Shown here piece by piece: positions 33,164 through 40,535 of a stretch of DNA of 54,949 nt. The translations under genes were made by a program, and so were the position numbers. The stretch spans positions 1 through 54,949 of the forward strand of contig NZ_ASXG01000032.1 of the NCBI RefSeq assembly GCF_000411975.1, given 5' to 3'. Numbering within the stretch: the stretch's first letter is position 1; every line of letters begins with the position of its first letter. The DNA comes from Amycolatopsis orientalis DSM 43388. Lineage in GTDB: Bacteria; Actinomycetota; Actinomycetes; Mycobacteriales; Pseudonocardiaceae. The notes under the pieces are model-generated. The model was not told where the DNA came from. It was given only the letters and a program-made list of their open reading frames with translations, and searched no databases.

Positions 33164-34504
33164 TCATCCGGCGACGAGTTCTCCCCGGTCCATCTCGTAG
33201 TGGCGGGTTTCCTTGAGCCCGAGGGTGCACACCGCGCTGAGCAGCGCCAGCACCGCCAGGAATCCGCCCAGCGCGAGCGATCCGGCGGCGCCGATGATCG
33301 GTGCGGCCACGAGCGGCGGAACGGCGCCGCCCAGGATGCCGGCGACGTTGTAGCAGAATCCGGCCGCGGTGTAGCGGTAGCGGGTGATGAACAGCTCCGG
33401 CATGAAGGCGCTGACCGGGCCGAAGACGAGTCCGGCGAAGACCAGCGTCAGGCACACGCCCACGCCGTAGGAGACGGCGGTGCCGAGGTCCAGCACCGGG
33501 AACAGGGCCAGCGCCCAGGCCACCGAGACGAAGGTGGAGACGAGGATGACCCGCCGGCGGCCGAACCGGTCGGACAGCACCGCGCCGGCGATCATCGAGA
33601 TGCACCACACGACGCCGGCGAGCACGCCGATCGAGAGCACCGTGGTCTTCGCCAGATGCAGGTGAGCGGTCCCGTAGGAGGCGAGGAAGCTGCCGCTGAG
33701 GTAGAAGAAGGCGAACACCATGACCAGCACGCCGGAGCCGAACAGCATCTGGCGCGGCTGCTTGCGGAACGCTTCGGCGAGCGGCGCGGACGCGGTTCCG
33801 GACCGGACGGCTTCGCGGCGGAACACCGGGGACTCCTCGATCTTCAGCCGCACGACGAGGCCGACGGCGATCAGCACCACGCTGGCCACGAACGGGATGC
33901 GCCAGCCGTAGCTGAGGAAGTCCTCGTTGCTCATGGTGAGGCCGGCGATCAGGAACGTCAGGTTGGCCAGCACGACCGCGACCGCGCCGCCGAGCGAGCC
34001 GAACATCGAGTAGAAACCGCGCTTGGCCTTGGGCGCGCTTTCCGCCGCGAGCAGGGTCGCGCCGGCCCATTCGCCGCCGACCGCGAGGCCTTGCAGCACG
34101 CGCAGCAGCAGCACCAGCAGGGGAGCGGCCACGCCGATCTGGGCCGCGGTCGGCATCAGTCCGATGAGGACGGTCGAGAGACCCATCAGGAACAGCGTGG
34201 TGATCAAGGTCTTCTTGCGGCCGACCCGGTCGCCGAAGTGTCCGAAGAGGATCGCGCCGAGCGGCCGCCCGAGAAAAGCGACGCCCTGGGTCGCGAACGC
34301 GGCGACGGTGCCCGCGGCCGGTCCCAGGGCGGGGAAGAACACGTGCGGGAACACCAGCGCGGAGGCAGTTCCGTAGATCAGGAAGTCGTAGTACTCGATC
34401 ACCGTCCCGGTGGCGCTGGCGATCGCGATGCGCCGCATGTCCTTTTTCGACGGTGCGAGGGTGCTGGGCGGCTGGACGCCGGCGGTCTGCTGAGGCTGGT
34501 CCAT
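33164..34504 (-). CDS. MFS transporter, metabolite:H+ symporter (ShiA/ProP-like)
   Basis: A 446-residue, 12-helix transporter. The MHS-type start ATGTVIEYYDFLIYGTASAL is followed by the loop 2-3 motif GHFGDRVGRKKTL, then RVLQGLAVGGEWAGA and a second-half SDRFGRRRVIL. FMPELFITRYRYTAAGFCYN is the counterpart of the motif left in the truncated transporter at 24221. It probably imports an organic acid by proton symport. AAGGAAGAG precedes the ATG. An AT-rich motif at 34538 lies about 35 bases upstream, linking it to the island's regulation. Confidence 0.93.
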   Translation of the reverse strand: MDQPQQTAGVQPPSTLAPSKKDMRRIAIASATGTVIEYYDFLIYGTASALVFPHVFFPALGPAAGTVAAFATQGVAFLGRPLGAILFGHFGDRVGRKKTLITTLFLMGLSTVLIGLMPTAAQIGVAAPLLVLLLRVLQGLAVGGEWAGATLLAAESAPKAKRGFYSMFGSLGGAVAVVLANLTFLIAGLTMSNEDFLSYGWRIPFVASVVLIAVGLVVRLKIEESPVFRREAVRSGTASAPLAEAFRKQPRQMLFGSGVLVMVFAFFYLSGSFLASYGTAHLHLAKTTVLSIGVLAGVVWCISMIAGAVLSDRFGRRRVILVSTFVSVAWALALFPVLDLGTAVSYGVGVCLTLVFAGLVFGPVSAFMPELFITRYRYTAAGFCYNVAGILGGAVPPLVAAPIIGAAGSLALGGFLAVLALLSAVCTLGLKETRHYEMDRGELVAG

Positions 34505-34817
34505 GACTCTTCCTTGAGGGGACGGGGTCCGGCAGAAGTAAAATATAAAATGCAGGGTCACACTGTCCGTGGCGGAAGCGCGGGTGTCAACCGGTCGGCC
34601 GCGAGCGGGCGGGATTCGGGCGGGAAGCGTTATCTGGGGAATTTTTCGCGACGTGCGCGCCGGTGCGGAAAAGCCTGCCCGGCCGCGCCGCGGCGGTGCC
34701 GGGGTATCCAGGGATAAATCCTTCCCAGGAAAGAACCCGAACTGGTACCGGCGCGAGCGGGAGACGATGGTGGAAGACGAGCCGGGGAAACGCCCCGAGC
34801 ACGACTGAGGAGGCAGG
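34505..34817. promoter_or_regulatory. Divergent promoter region with AT-rich motif
   Basis: No gene is supported in these 313 bases. AGTAAAATATAAAATG (34538-34552) contains the 9-mer ATATAAAAT at 34543-34551 and is the probable promoter/operator of the transporter gene. Two short dyads, TATCC-AG-GGATA (34705-34716) and TTCC-CA-GGAA (34722-34731), lie on the hydrolase side and may be further operator sites. Confidence 0.5.
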
Positions 34818-35762
34818 ATGGCCACCGGCACCGTCGAGCACGTGAAGTTCCGCAACCGCGACATGTACTGGGACATCGCGGCGGATCTGCACTTCCCGCC
34901 GGACTTCGACAACTCCAAGACCTATCCGGCGATCGTGGTCGCGCACCCGATCGGCAGCTGCAAGGAACAGACCTCCGGCAACGTGTACGCCCCGGCGCTG
35001 GCCGAGGCCGGAAACGTGGTCATCGCGTTCGACGCCAGCTTCCAGGGCGCGAGCGGCGGCGAACCGCGGTTCCTGGAGGACCCAGCGCAGCGCGTCCAGG
35101 ACTTCAGCCGCGTTGTCGACTACCTGGTGACCCTTCCGTACGTCGACGCCGACCGTATCGGTGTGCTCGGCATCTGCGGAGGCGGCGGGTACACCCTCGC
35201 GGCCGCGAAGACCGAGAAGCGCTTCAAGGCGGTGGTGTCGGTCACCGGCGCCAACTTCGGCCGGCTCCAGCGGGAGACGGCGGGCCAGAACGGCGGCGTT
35301 CTCCAGGCGCTCGCCGCGATCGGCCAGCAGCGCACGACGGAGGCGCGCGGCGAGAAGAGCGCGGTCAACGGGTTCCTGCCCGACACGGCTGAGGCCGCGA
35401 AGCAGACCGGCGACATCGACATCATCGAGGCCTTCGAGTACTACCGCACCGACCGCGGCCAGGCGGACCACGGCTGCGTCCTGTTCGAGGCCGCGCACGG
35501 CTCGGCGGTGCTGGGCTGGGACGCGTTCCACCTGGCCGAGGAGCTGCTCGACCAGCCGCTGCTGATCGTGATCGGCGACAAGGACAAGCAGGGCGCGTTC
35601 GGCGCGTACCGCGACGGCCACGAGATCTACGAGCGGGCCGCGTCCACCGACAAGAAGCTCCTGGAGATCGACACGGCTTCGCACTACGACCTCTACGACC
35701 GGCCGAACGGGGCGGGCGAGGCGCTGAAGACGATCGTGCCCTTCTTCACCGAGAAGCTCTGA
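34818..35762 (+). CDS. Alpha/beta hydrolase with Cys nucleophile (dienelactone hydrolase-like)
   Basis: A 314-residue hydrolase. The nucleophile elbow is GVLGICGGGGY, with Cys120 in place of Ser; the acid is expected in VIGDKDKQGAF and the His in TASHYDLYD, giving a Cys-Asp-His triad as in dienelactone hydrolases. IVVAHPIGSCKEQTSGNVYA and FDASFQGASGGEPRF flank it. Related YcjY/DUF1100-type proteins are poorly characterised. It is monocistronic, with GGAGG before the ATG and a clear terminator after it, and is divergent from the transporter gene. Confidence 0.88.
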   Translation: MATGTVEHVKFRNRDMYWDIAADLHFPPDFDNSKTYPAIVVAHPIGSCKEQTSGNVYAPALAEAGNVVIAFDASFQGASGGEPRFLEDPAQRVQDFSRVVDYLVTLPYVDADRIGVLGICGGGGYTLAAAKTEKRFKAVVSVTGANFGRLQRETAGQNGGVLQALAAIGQQRTTEARGEKSAVNGFLPDTAEAAKQTGDIDIIEAFEYYRTDRGQADHGCVLFEAAHGSAVLGWDAFHLAEELLDQPLLIVIGDKDKQGAFGAYRDGHEIYERAASTDKKLLEIDTASHYDLYDRPNGAGEALKTIVPFFTEKL

Positions 35763-35780
35763 TCCTCGGCCGACGACCGC

Positions 35781-35813
35781 TGCCCGGCCGACCACGATCC
35801 GGTCGGCCGGGCA
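35781..35813 (+). terminator. Hairpin terminator after the hydrolase gene
   Basis: TGCCCGGCCGACC (35781-35793) pairs perfectly with GGTCGGCCGGGCA (35801-35813), 13 bp with a 7-base loop, 18 bases after the stop codon; no long U-run follows. Confidence 0.8.
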
Positions 35814-35891
35814 ATGTTCGGTCGTCCCCGAGACCAGTAGAACCAACCCGGGAAGATTCTTCCCCGGATACGCGAGAGGCAGGGCCGTAGG

Positions 35892-36764
35892 ATGGCGACC
35901 ATGGCCGAGGCGACGACGGAGCTGCGCGAGCTGGGACAGTTCTTCCAGCATCGCCGCGCCGAACTGCAGCCGCACCAGGTCGGCCTCGACGTCCCGGCCG
36001 CCGACCGCCGTCGCGTCCCCGGGCTGCGCCGCGAGGAAGTGGCGCAGCTGGTTTCGATCAGCACGGACTACTACACGCGGATCGAGCAGGGCCGCCTCGC
36101 CCCGTCCGAACCGGTGCTGGCCGCGCTGGAACGCACGCTGGGACTGGACGACGAGCAGCGCGACTACGTCCGCACCCTGCTGCCCCGGGCCGGTTCGGCG
36201 CCGGCGCCGCGGGAACCCGCGCGGCGCCGCCGGGCGATCCGGCCGCAGCTGGAGCGGCTGCTCGGGCAGCTGGACCGCGTTCCGGCGCTGGTGTTCAGCC
36301 GGTATCTGGACATCCTGGCGTGGAACGACCTCGCCGCGGCGCTGCTGCTCGATTTCGCCGAGATCCCCGAGCGCGACCGCAACTACATCCGCTTGGTGTT
36401 CACGAACTCCCGGATGCGGGCCCTCTACCCGGAATGGGAGCAGGTCGCGCGGACGTGCGTGGCGGTGCTGCGGATGAACGCGGCGGGCAACCCGACCGAT
36501 CCGGCGTTGTCGCGGCTGGTCGGCGACCTGTCCCTGACGAGCGCGGATTTCGGCCGGTGGTGGGCCGAGCGCCGGGTGGCGCACCAGAATTTCGGCACGA
36601 AGACGGTCGCGCATCCGCGGGTGGGGGAGATGTCGCTGGACTGGGACAGCTTCCAGCAGGCCGGGAACGGCGAGCAGCAGCTGGTGATCTGGTCGGCCGA
36701 ACCCGGCTCGGAGTCGGCGGAACGGCTGGACCGGCTGCGGGACTCGGTCGCGCGGAAGGGCTGA
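35892..36764 (+). CDS. XRE-family regulator with MmyB-like ligand domain
   Basis: A 290-residue DNA-binding protein. The helix-turn-helix is at about residues 40-80 (VPGLRREEVAQLVSISTDYY, TRIEQGRLAPSEPVLAALER); residues about 110-280 are the MmyB-like domain (RVPALVFSRYLDILAWNDLA, RNYIRLVFTNSRMRALYPEW, HPRVGEMSLDWDSF), which in crystal structures binds a fatty acid-like ligand. It may sense a substrate of the island. ATG 35892 is used; ATG 35901 with AGGA eight bases upstream is equally possible. A target is not evident; the NTF2-like gene follows on the same strand. Confidence 0.9.
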   Translation: MATMAEATTELRELGQFFQHRRAELQPHQVGLDVPAADRRRVPGLRREEVAQLVSISTDYYTRIEQGRLAPSEPVLAALERTLGLDDEQRDYVRTLLPRAGSAPAPREPARRRRAIRPQLERLLGQLDRVPALVFSRYLDILAWNDLAAALLLDFAEIPERDRNYIRLVFTNSRMRALYPEWEQVARTCVAVLRMNAAGNPTDPALSRLVGDLSLTSADFGRWWAERRVAHQNFGTKTVAHPRVGEMSLDWDSFQQAGNGEQQLVIWSAEPGSESAERLDRLRDSVARKG

Positions 36765-36783
36765 CGCGGACCGGCGCTTCGGT

Positions 36784-36844
36784 TTTCCCGAAACACCGCT
36801 TCGGGAAAGGGAAATTGACCTGCTCCGGCGGCCCCGTTTACCGT
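36784..36844 (+). promoter_or_regulatory. Inverted repeat and promoter ahead of the NTF2-like gene
   Basis: TTTCCCGAA (36784-36792) and TTCGGGAAA (36800-36808) form a perfect 9-bp inverted repeat with a 7-base gap, either terminating the XRE gene or acting as operator. Just after it TTGACC (36815-36820) and TACCGT (36839-36844) form a plausible -35/-10 pair with 18-base spacing. Confidence 0.45.
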
Positions 36845-36887
36845 CGCGGTCTGTTTCGACCTCGGACCGCGGCGGAAGGACTCCCCG

Positions 36888-37340
36888 GTGACCGGCAGAG
36901 CGCGCACCCCTGAAGAACGAATCCAGTGGGCGATCGACGTCGAAGAGATCAAGGCGGTGCTGGCCAAGTACTGCCACGGGATCGACAAGCAGGACGAAGA
37001 GACGTTCCTGAGCATCTGGGCCGAAGACGCCGACTACGTGCTGCCCCGCGGCGAGGGCCACGGCATCGCCGGAGTCCGCGCGCTGGTGCGGAAAGTGTGG
37101 GAGCAGGTGCCCCGCTGTCACCACCACATCACCAACGCGGTGATCGAAGTGGACGGCGACACCGCGGCGGCGAAGACCGACGTGTTCTACTTCCGGCTGA
37201 CCGACGACGGCGTCCGCCAGCTGCTGTCGGGCGGATACGAGCTGGAGTTCGTCCGCCGCGACGGAGAATGGAAGACGCGCCGGATGGAGTTCCGCCCGTT
37301 CGTCTCGACCAGTCCGGTGTTCGCCGCGGATCCGGCCTAG
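36888..37340 (+). CDS. NTF2/SnoaL-like protein
   Basis: A 150-residue cone-fold protein starting at GTG. EIKAVLAKYCHGIDKQDEET, then FLSIWAEDADYVLPRGEG, IAGVRALVRKVWEQ, CHHHITNAVIEVDGDTAAAK and FVRRDGEWKTRRMEF is the usual SnoaL_4 pattern. Members are small dehydratases, isomerases, ring-hydroxylating dioxygenase beta-like subunits or binding proteins, so function is open. It ends four bases before the convergent TetR gene. Confidence 0.87.
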   Translation: MTGRARTPEERIQWAIDVEEIKAVLAKYCHGIDKQDEETFLSIWAEDADYVLPRGEGHGIAGVRALVRKVWEQVPRCHHHITNAVIEVDGDTAAAKTDVFYFRLTDDGVRQLLSGGYELEFVRRDGEWKTRRMEFRPFVSTSPVFAADPA

Positions 37341-37344
37341 CCGG

Positions 37345-38034
37345 TCAGAGCTGCGGCGGAGAGAACACCGGCGACAGCGCGGCGGCCGGAGCGGCGACCG
37401 CGGGCGGGGCCGCCGCGGAGCCCGGTCCGGTCAGGGCGTTGCGGATCAGGCGCTGCGCGGTCGCGAGGATCTCGTCGAGGCTCCCGCGGGCGGGGTTCCA
37501 CCATTCGGTGGCCCAGTTGACCGCACCCAGCAGGAACATCCGGGCGGCACGAGGGTCGAGGCCCGGGTCGATTTCCCCTTCGTCGACGCCGGCCTGGATG
37601 AGGTCGCGCCACAGCTGCCCGGTGGCGCGCTGGTGCTCCAGCTGCCGGGCCCGGATGTCGGGGGGCAGCTGGCCGAGGGTGCGCATCGCGGCCGCGGTGT
37701 AGGCCGATTCCTTCAGCACCATCTCCAGATGCGCGGCGTAGGCGGCGCAGATCCGGTCCATCGCCGTCGCGTCCGGGGGGAGCGCGGCCAGCCGCGCCCG
37801 GACGTTGTCCCCGGCCATCCGGTCGCCGATGTTGACGACCTCCTCGAGGATCGCCTCCCGCGATTCGAAGTAGTAGTAGACCGCGGGCACCCGCAGCTGC
37901 GCGAGCGTCGCGATCTCCGACAGCCGGGTGCCGTCGAAACCCTTGCGGCTCAACAGGTCTGCCGCCGCGTCGAGGATCCGCCGCCGGGTCCTGTCGGACT
38001 TCCGCTCCCGGTCGCCGCCGTCCGCCTTCGTCAC
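37345..38034 (-). CDS. TetR-family regulator
   Basis: A 229-residue TetR protein starting with GTG at 38034 (GGAGAGG seven bases upstream). The DNA-binding domain is RTRRRILDAAADLLSRKGFD followed by LSEIATLAQLRVPAVYYYFE. The C-terminal region has a low-complexity Ala/Pro tail (SAAAPPAVAAPAAALSP). It is divergent from the flavoprotein-racemase-carboxylase operon at 38253, the likely target; the 218-base gap has three TTCGA-centred dyads and an AT-rich motif. Confidence 0.9.
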   Translation of the reverse strand: MTKADGGDRERKSDRTRRRILDAAADLLSRKGFDGTRLSEIATLAQLRVPAVYYYFESREAILEEVVNIGDRMAGDNVRARLAALPPDATAMDRICAAYAAHLEMVLKESAYTAAAMRTLGQLPPDIRARQLEHQRATGQLWRDLIQAGVDEGEIDPGLDPRAARMFLLGAVNWATEWWNPARGSLDEILATAQRLIRNALTGPGSAAAPPAVAAPAAALSPVFSPPQL

Positions 38035-38068
38035 CTGACCACCTCTCCGTCCGGGAAAAATCTACCGG

Positions 38069-38200
38069 TTTCTCGAAGAACGGGGCAAGCGAGGCCAGGG
38101 CTTGCCAGCTTTTCGAAAGGATGCTAGAAAAATCCCCGTCCCCGGCGAGCGAGTCGGCCGCCGCGATGAAATGTGAAATATATTAAATACTTTCGAGTAT
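38069..38200. promoter_or_regulatory. TTCGA-centred dyads plus AT-rich motif in TetR/flavoprotein divergent promoter
   Basis: TTTCTCGAAGAA (38069-38080), CTTTTCGAAAGG (38109-38120) and ATACTTTCGAGTAT (38187-38200) each show partial dyad symmetry around a TCGA/TTCGA core and could bind the TetR dimer. ATGTGAAATATATTAAATAC (38171-38190) is the island's AT-rich motif and probably includes the -10 element for the rightward operon. No gene is supported in 38035-38252. Confidence 0.5.
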
Positions 38201-38252
38201 CCCCGGACCCCGCGGCAGCACCGGCCGCCGGGACGGCACGGAGGAGGAGCCC

Positions 38253-39338
38253 ATGTCGCCCACCCTGCGGACCCCCGTCTGCGAGTTGCTGGAGATCGAC
38301 GTGCCGATCCTGCAGGCGGGCATGGGCAACGTCGCCTACGGGCGGCTGGCCGCCGCGGTGTCGAACGCGGGCGGGCTCGGCTCGATCGGCGGCATCGACA
38401 TCACTCCCGAGCAGGTGGACGAGGAGATCCGGCTGTTCCGGAAGCTCAGCGACCGGCCGTTGTGCGTCGACCTGGGCTTCCCGGCGAACGCGCCGAAGGG
38501 GCTTTCCGACGTGGCGGTGCCGGAGCTGCCCGGGCCGCTCAAGCAGCTGAAGTCCGAACTGGCCGAGCGCGGCGTCGAGGTCGTGCCGACCACGGACCAG
38601 GCGATCAGCCTGGCGGACAACAAGAAAAAGCTGGAGATCTCCCTCGGCCACGGCGTCGAGGTGATCGCCTGCGCGCTGGGCACCCCGACCTGGGTGGTGG
38701 AGGCCTGCCACGCGGCCGGCGCGAAGGTGCTCAGCATCGTGGGGCAGGCGAAGCACGCCCGCAGCGCCATCCGCAACGGCACCGACCTGGTGGTCGTGCA
38801 GGGCACCGAGGGCGGCGGGCACACCGGCGACGTCGGGCTGATCACGCTGCTGGCCGAGGTGCTGGAGTTCGCGACGGTGCCGGTGATCGCGGCGGGCGGG
38901 CTGGTGAAGGGCTCGCAGATCGCCGCGTGCCTGACCATGGGCGCGCAGGGCGCGTGGGTCGGGACGCGGTTCCTCGCCAGCGAGGAGTCGGGTTCGGAGG
39001 ACGTGTTCAAGCAGGCGGTCGTGGAGGCGGAGTACGACTCGACGCTGCGTTCGCTGCTGTTCGACGGCCTGCACGTGCGGATGCTGCGCAACCGGTTCAC
39101 CGAGGTGTGGGAGGGGCACGAGGACGAGCTGTCGCCGTATCCGGTGCAGCGAGTGCTGACCATGCCGTTCAAGTACGCCGCGATGAAGGCGCATCTCAAG
39201 ACGCACATGAGCATGCCCTCGGGCGCGGGGGCGGGCATGATCACCGACCTGCCCGGCGCCGCGGACATCCTCGAGCGGCTGGTCGAGGAGACCGTCGAAG
39301 CGCTGCGCGGCGTCGAGAAGACCGTCGAGTTCAGCTGA
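38253..39338 (+). CDS. Nitronate monooxygenase / enoyl reductase II-type flavoprotein
   Basis: A 361-residue FMN TIM-barrel protein. VPILQAGMGNVAYGRLAAAV and NAGGLGSIGG open the barrel; VVQGTEGGGHTGDVGLITLL (catalytic His region), PVIAAGGLVKGSQIAACLTM and GAQGAWVGTRFLASEES (FMN phosphate loop) follow. The family covers nitronate monooxygenase, FabK and related 2-enoyl reductases, and annotation by name is unreliable; in this setting an acyl-CoA or enone redox role is at least as likely as nitronate oxidation. GGAGGAG precedes the ATG. First gene of a nine-gene rightward operon; its stop shares a base with the next start (TGATG). Confidence 0.88.
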   Translation: MSPTLRTPVCELLEIDVPILQAGMGNVAYGRLAAAVSNAGGLGSIGGIDITPEQVDEEIRLFRKLSDRPLCVDLGFPANAPKGLSDVAVPELPGPLKQLKSELAERGVEVVPTTDQAISLADNKKKLEISLGHGVEVIACALGTPTWVVEACHAAGAKVLSIVGQAKHARSAIRNGTDLVVVQGTEGGGHTGDVGLITLLAEVLEFATVPVIAAGGLVKGSQIAACLTMGAQGAWVGTRFLASEESGSEDVFKQAVVEAEYDSTLRSLLFDGLHVRMLRNRFTEVWEGHEDELSPYPVQRVLTMPFKYAAMKAHLKTHMSMPSGAGAGMITDLPGAADILERLVEETVEALRGVEKTVEFS

Positions 39339-40495
39339 TGGCCGGGCCGCTGGCGGGGGTGAAGGTCGTCGAGATCGGCTCGATCGGCCCGGGCCCGTGG
39401 TGCGCGATGCTGCTCTCGGACATGGGCGCGGACGTGCTGCGGGTGGACCGGGCCGGCCACGTGCGCGACCACGTTCCGGGCGAGCGGTCCTACGAGTTCG
39501 CCACGCTGCGGGGCCGCCGCTCGGCCGGCGTCGACCTGAAACGTCCCGGCGGCGCGGAGGTGGTGCTGCGCCTGGCCGAACAGGCCGACGCGCTGATCGA
39601 GGGCAGCCGCCCGGGCGTCGCCGAGCGGCTCGGGATCGGCCCGGACGCATGCCTGGCCCGCAATCCGCGGCTGGTCTACGGGCGGATGACCGGATGGGGC
39701 CAGGACGGGCCGCTGGCGCGGGCGCCCGGGCACGACCTGAACTACCTCGCGCTCAGCGGGCTGCTGCACGCGATCGGACCGGCCGGCGGGCGGCCGGTCC
39801 CGCCGCTCAACCTCGTCGGCGACTACGGCGGCGGCGGGATGCTGCTCGCGTTCGGGATCGTCGCCGGGCTGTTCGAAGCGGCGCGGTCCGGCCGGGGGCA
39901 GGTGCTCGACGCCGCCATGCTCGACGGCTCGTTGCTGCTCGGTTCGCTGTTCCACGGGCTCCGCCAGACCGGGCGGTGGCGCGACGAACGGGAAGCGAAC
40001 CGTCTCGACGGCGGCGCGCCGTATTACGGCACCTACGAGACCGCCGACGGCCGGTGGGTCGCGATCGCGGCCAACGAACCGAAGTTCTACGCGGTCCTGC
40101 TCGAGACGCTCGCGCTCGCGGACGAGGACTTGCCCGCACAGCAGGACGAACGCGGCTGGCCGGAGCTGCGCGGCCGGCTCGCCGCGGTTTTCCGGACCCG
40201 GACGAGGGACGACTGGGTCGAGGTCTTCCGGGGGAAGGAAACCTGTTTCGCCCCGGTGCTGACCCTCGACGAGGCGCCGCACCACGAGCACAGCGTCTCC
40301 CGGGGCGCGTTCGTGCCGGTGGACGGGGTGCTGCAGCCCGCGCCCGCGCCGCGCTTCGGCCGCACCCCGGGCGCGGTGGCCGGCCCGGCGGCCGTGCCCG
40401 GCGAGCACACCGAGAAGGCGTTGCAGGACTGGGGATTCAGCCACGAAGAAGTGACCGGCCTCCTCGCCGCGGGGACCGTCGTGCAGCAGAACTGA
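39338..40495 (+). CDS. Alpha-methylacyl-CoA racemase / family III CoA-transferase (second copy)
   Basis: A 385-residue CaiB/BaiF protein. His132 (GHDLNYLALSG), Asp162 (LVGDYGGGG) and Glu247 (ANEPKFY) have the same mutual spacing as the racemase triad and as in the paralogue at 27085. GAPYYGTYETADGRWVAIA is racemase-like. The two paralogues differ throughout, so they probably serve different substrates. Translationally coupled to the flavoprotein gene by TGATG. Confidence 0.86.
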   Translation: MAGPLAGVKVVEIGSIGPGPWCAMLLSDMGADVLRVDRAGHVRDHVPGERSYEFATLRGRRSAGVDLKRPGGAEVVLRLAEQADALIEGSRPGVAERLGIGPDACLARNPRLVYGRMTGWGQDGPLARAPGHDLNYLALSGLLHAIGPAGGRPVPPLNLVGDYGGGGMLLAFGIVAGLFEAARSGRGQVLDAAMLDGSLLLGSLFHGLRQTGRWRDEREANRLDGGAPYYGTYETADGRWVAIAANEPKFYAVLLETLALADEDLPAQQDERGWPELRGRLAAVFRTRTRDDWVEVFRGKETCFAPVLTLDEAPHHEHSVSRGAFVPVDGVLQPAPAPRFGRTPGAVAGPAAVPGEHTEKALQDWGFSHEEVTGLLAAGTVVQQN

Positions 40496-40535
40496 CCGGA
40501 CACCGAACTACCGCCAGAGAGGAGAGCGAGAGCCG

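Noticed and set aside
34569..34808. 79-codon open frame before the Cys hydrolase gene
   Set aside because: No ribosome site, no recognisable domain, and it fills the promoter region between divergent genes.
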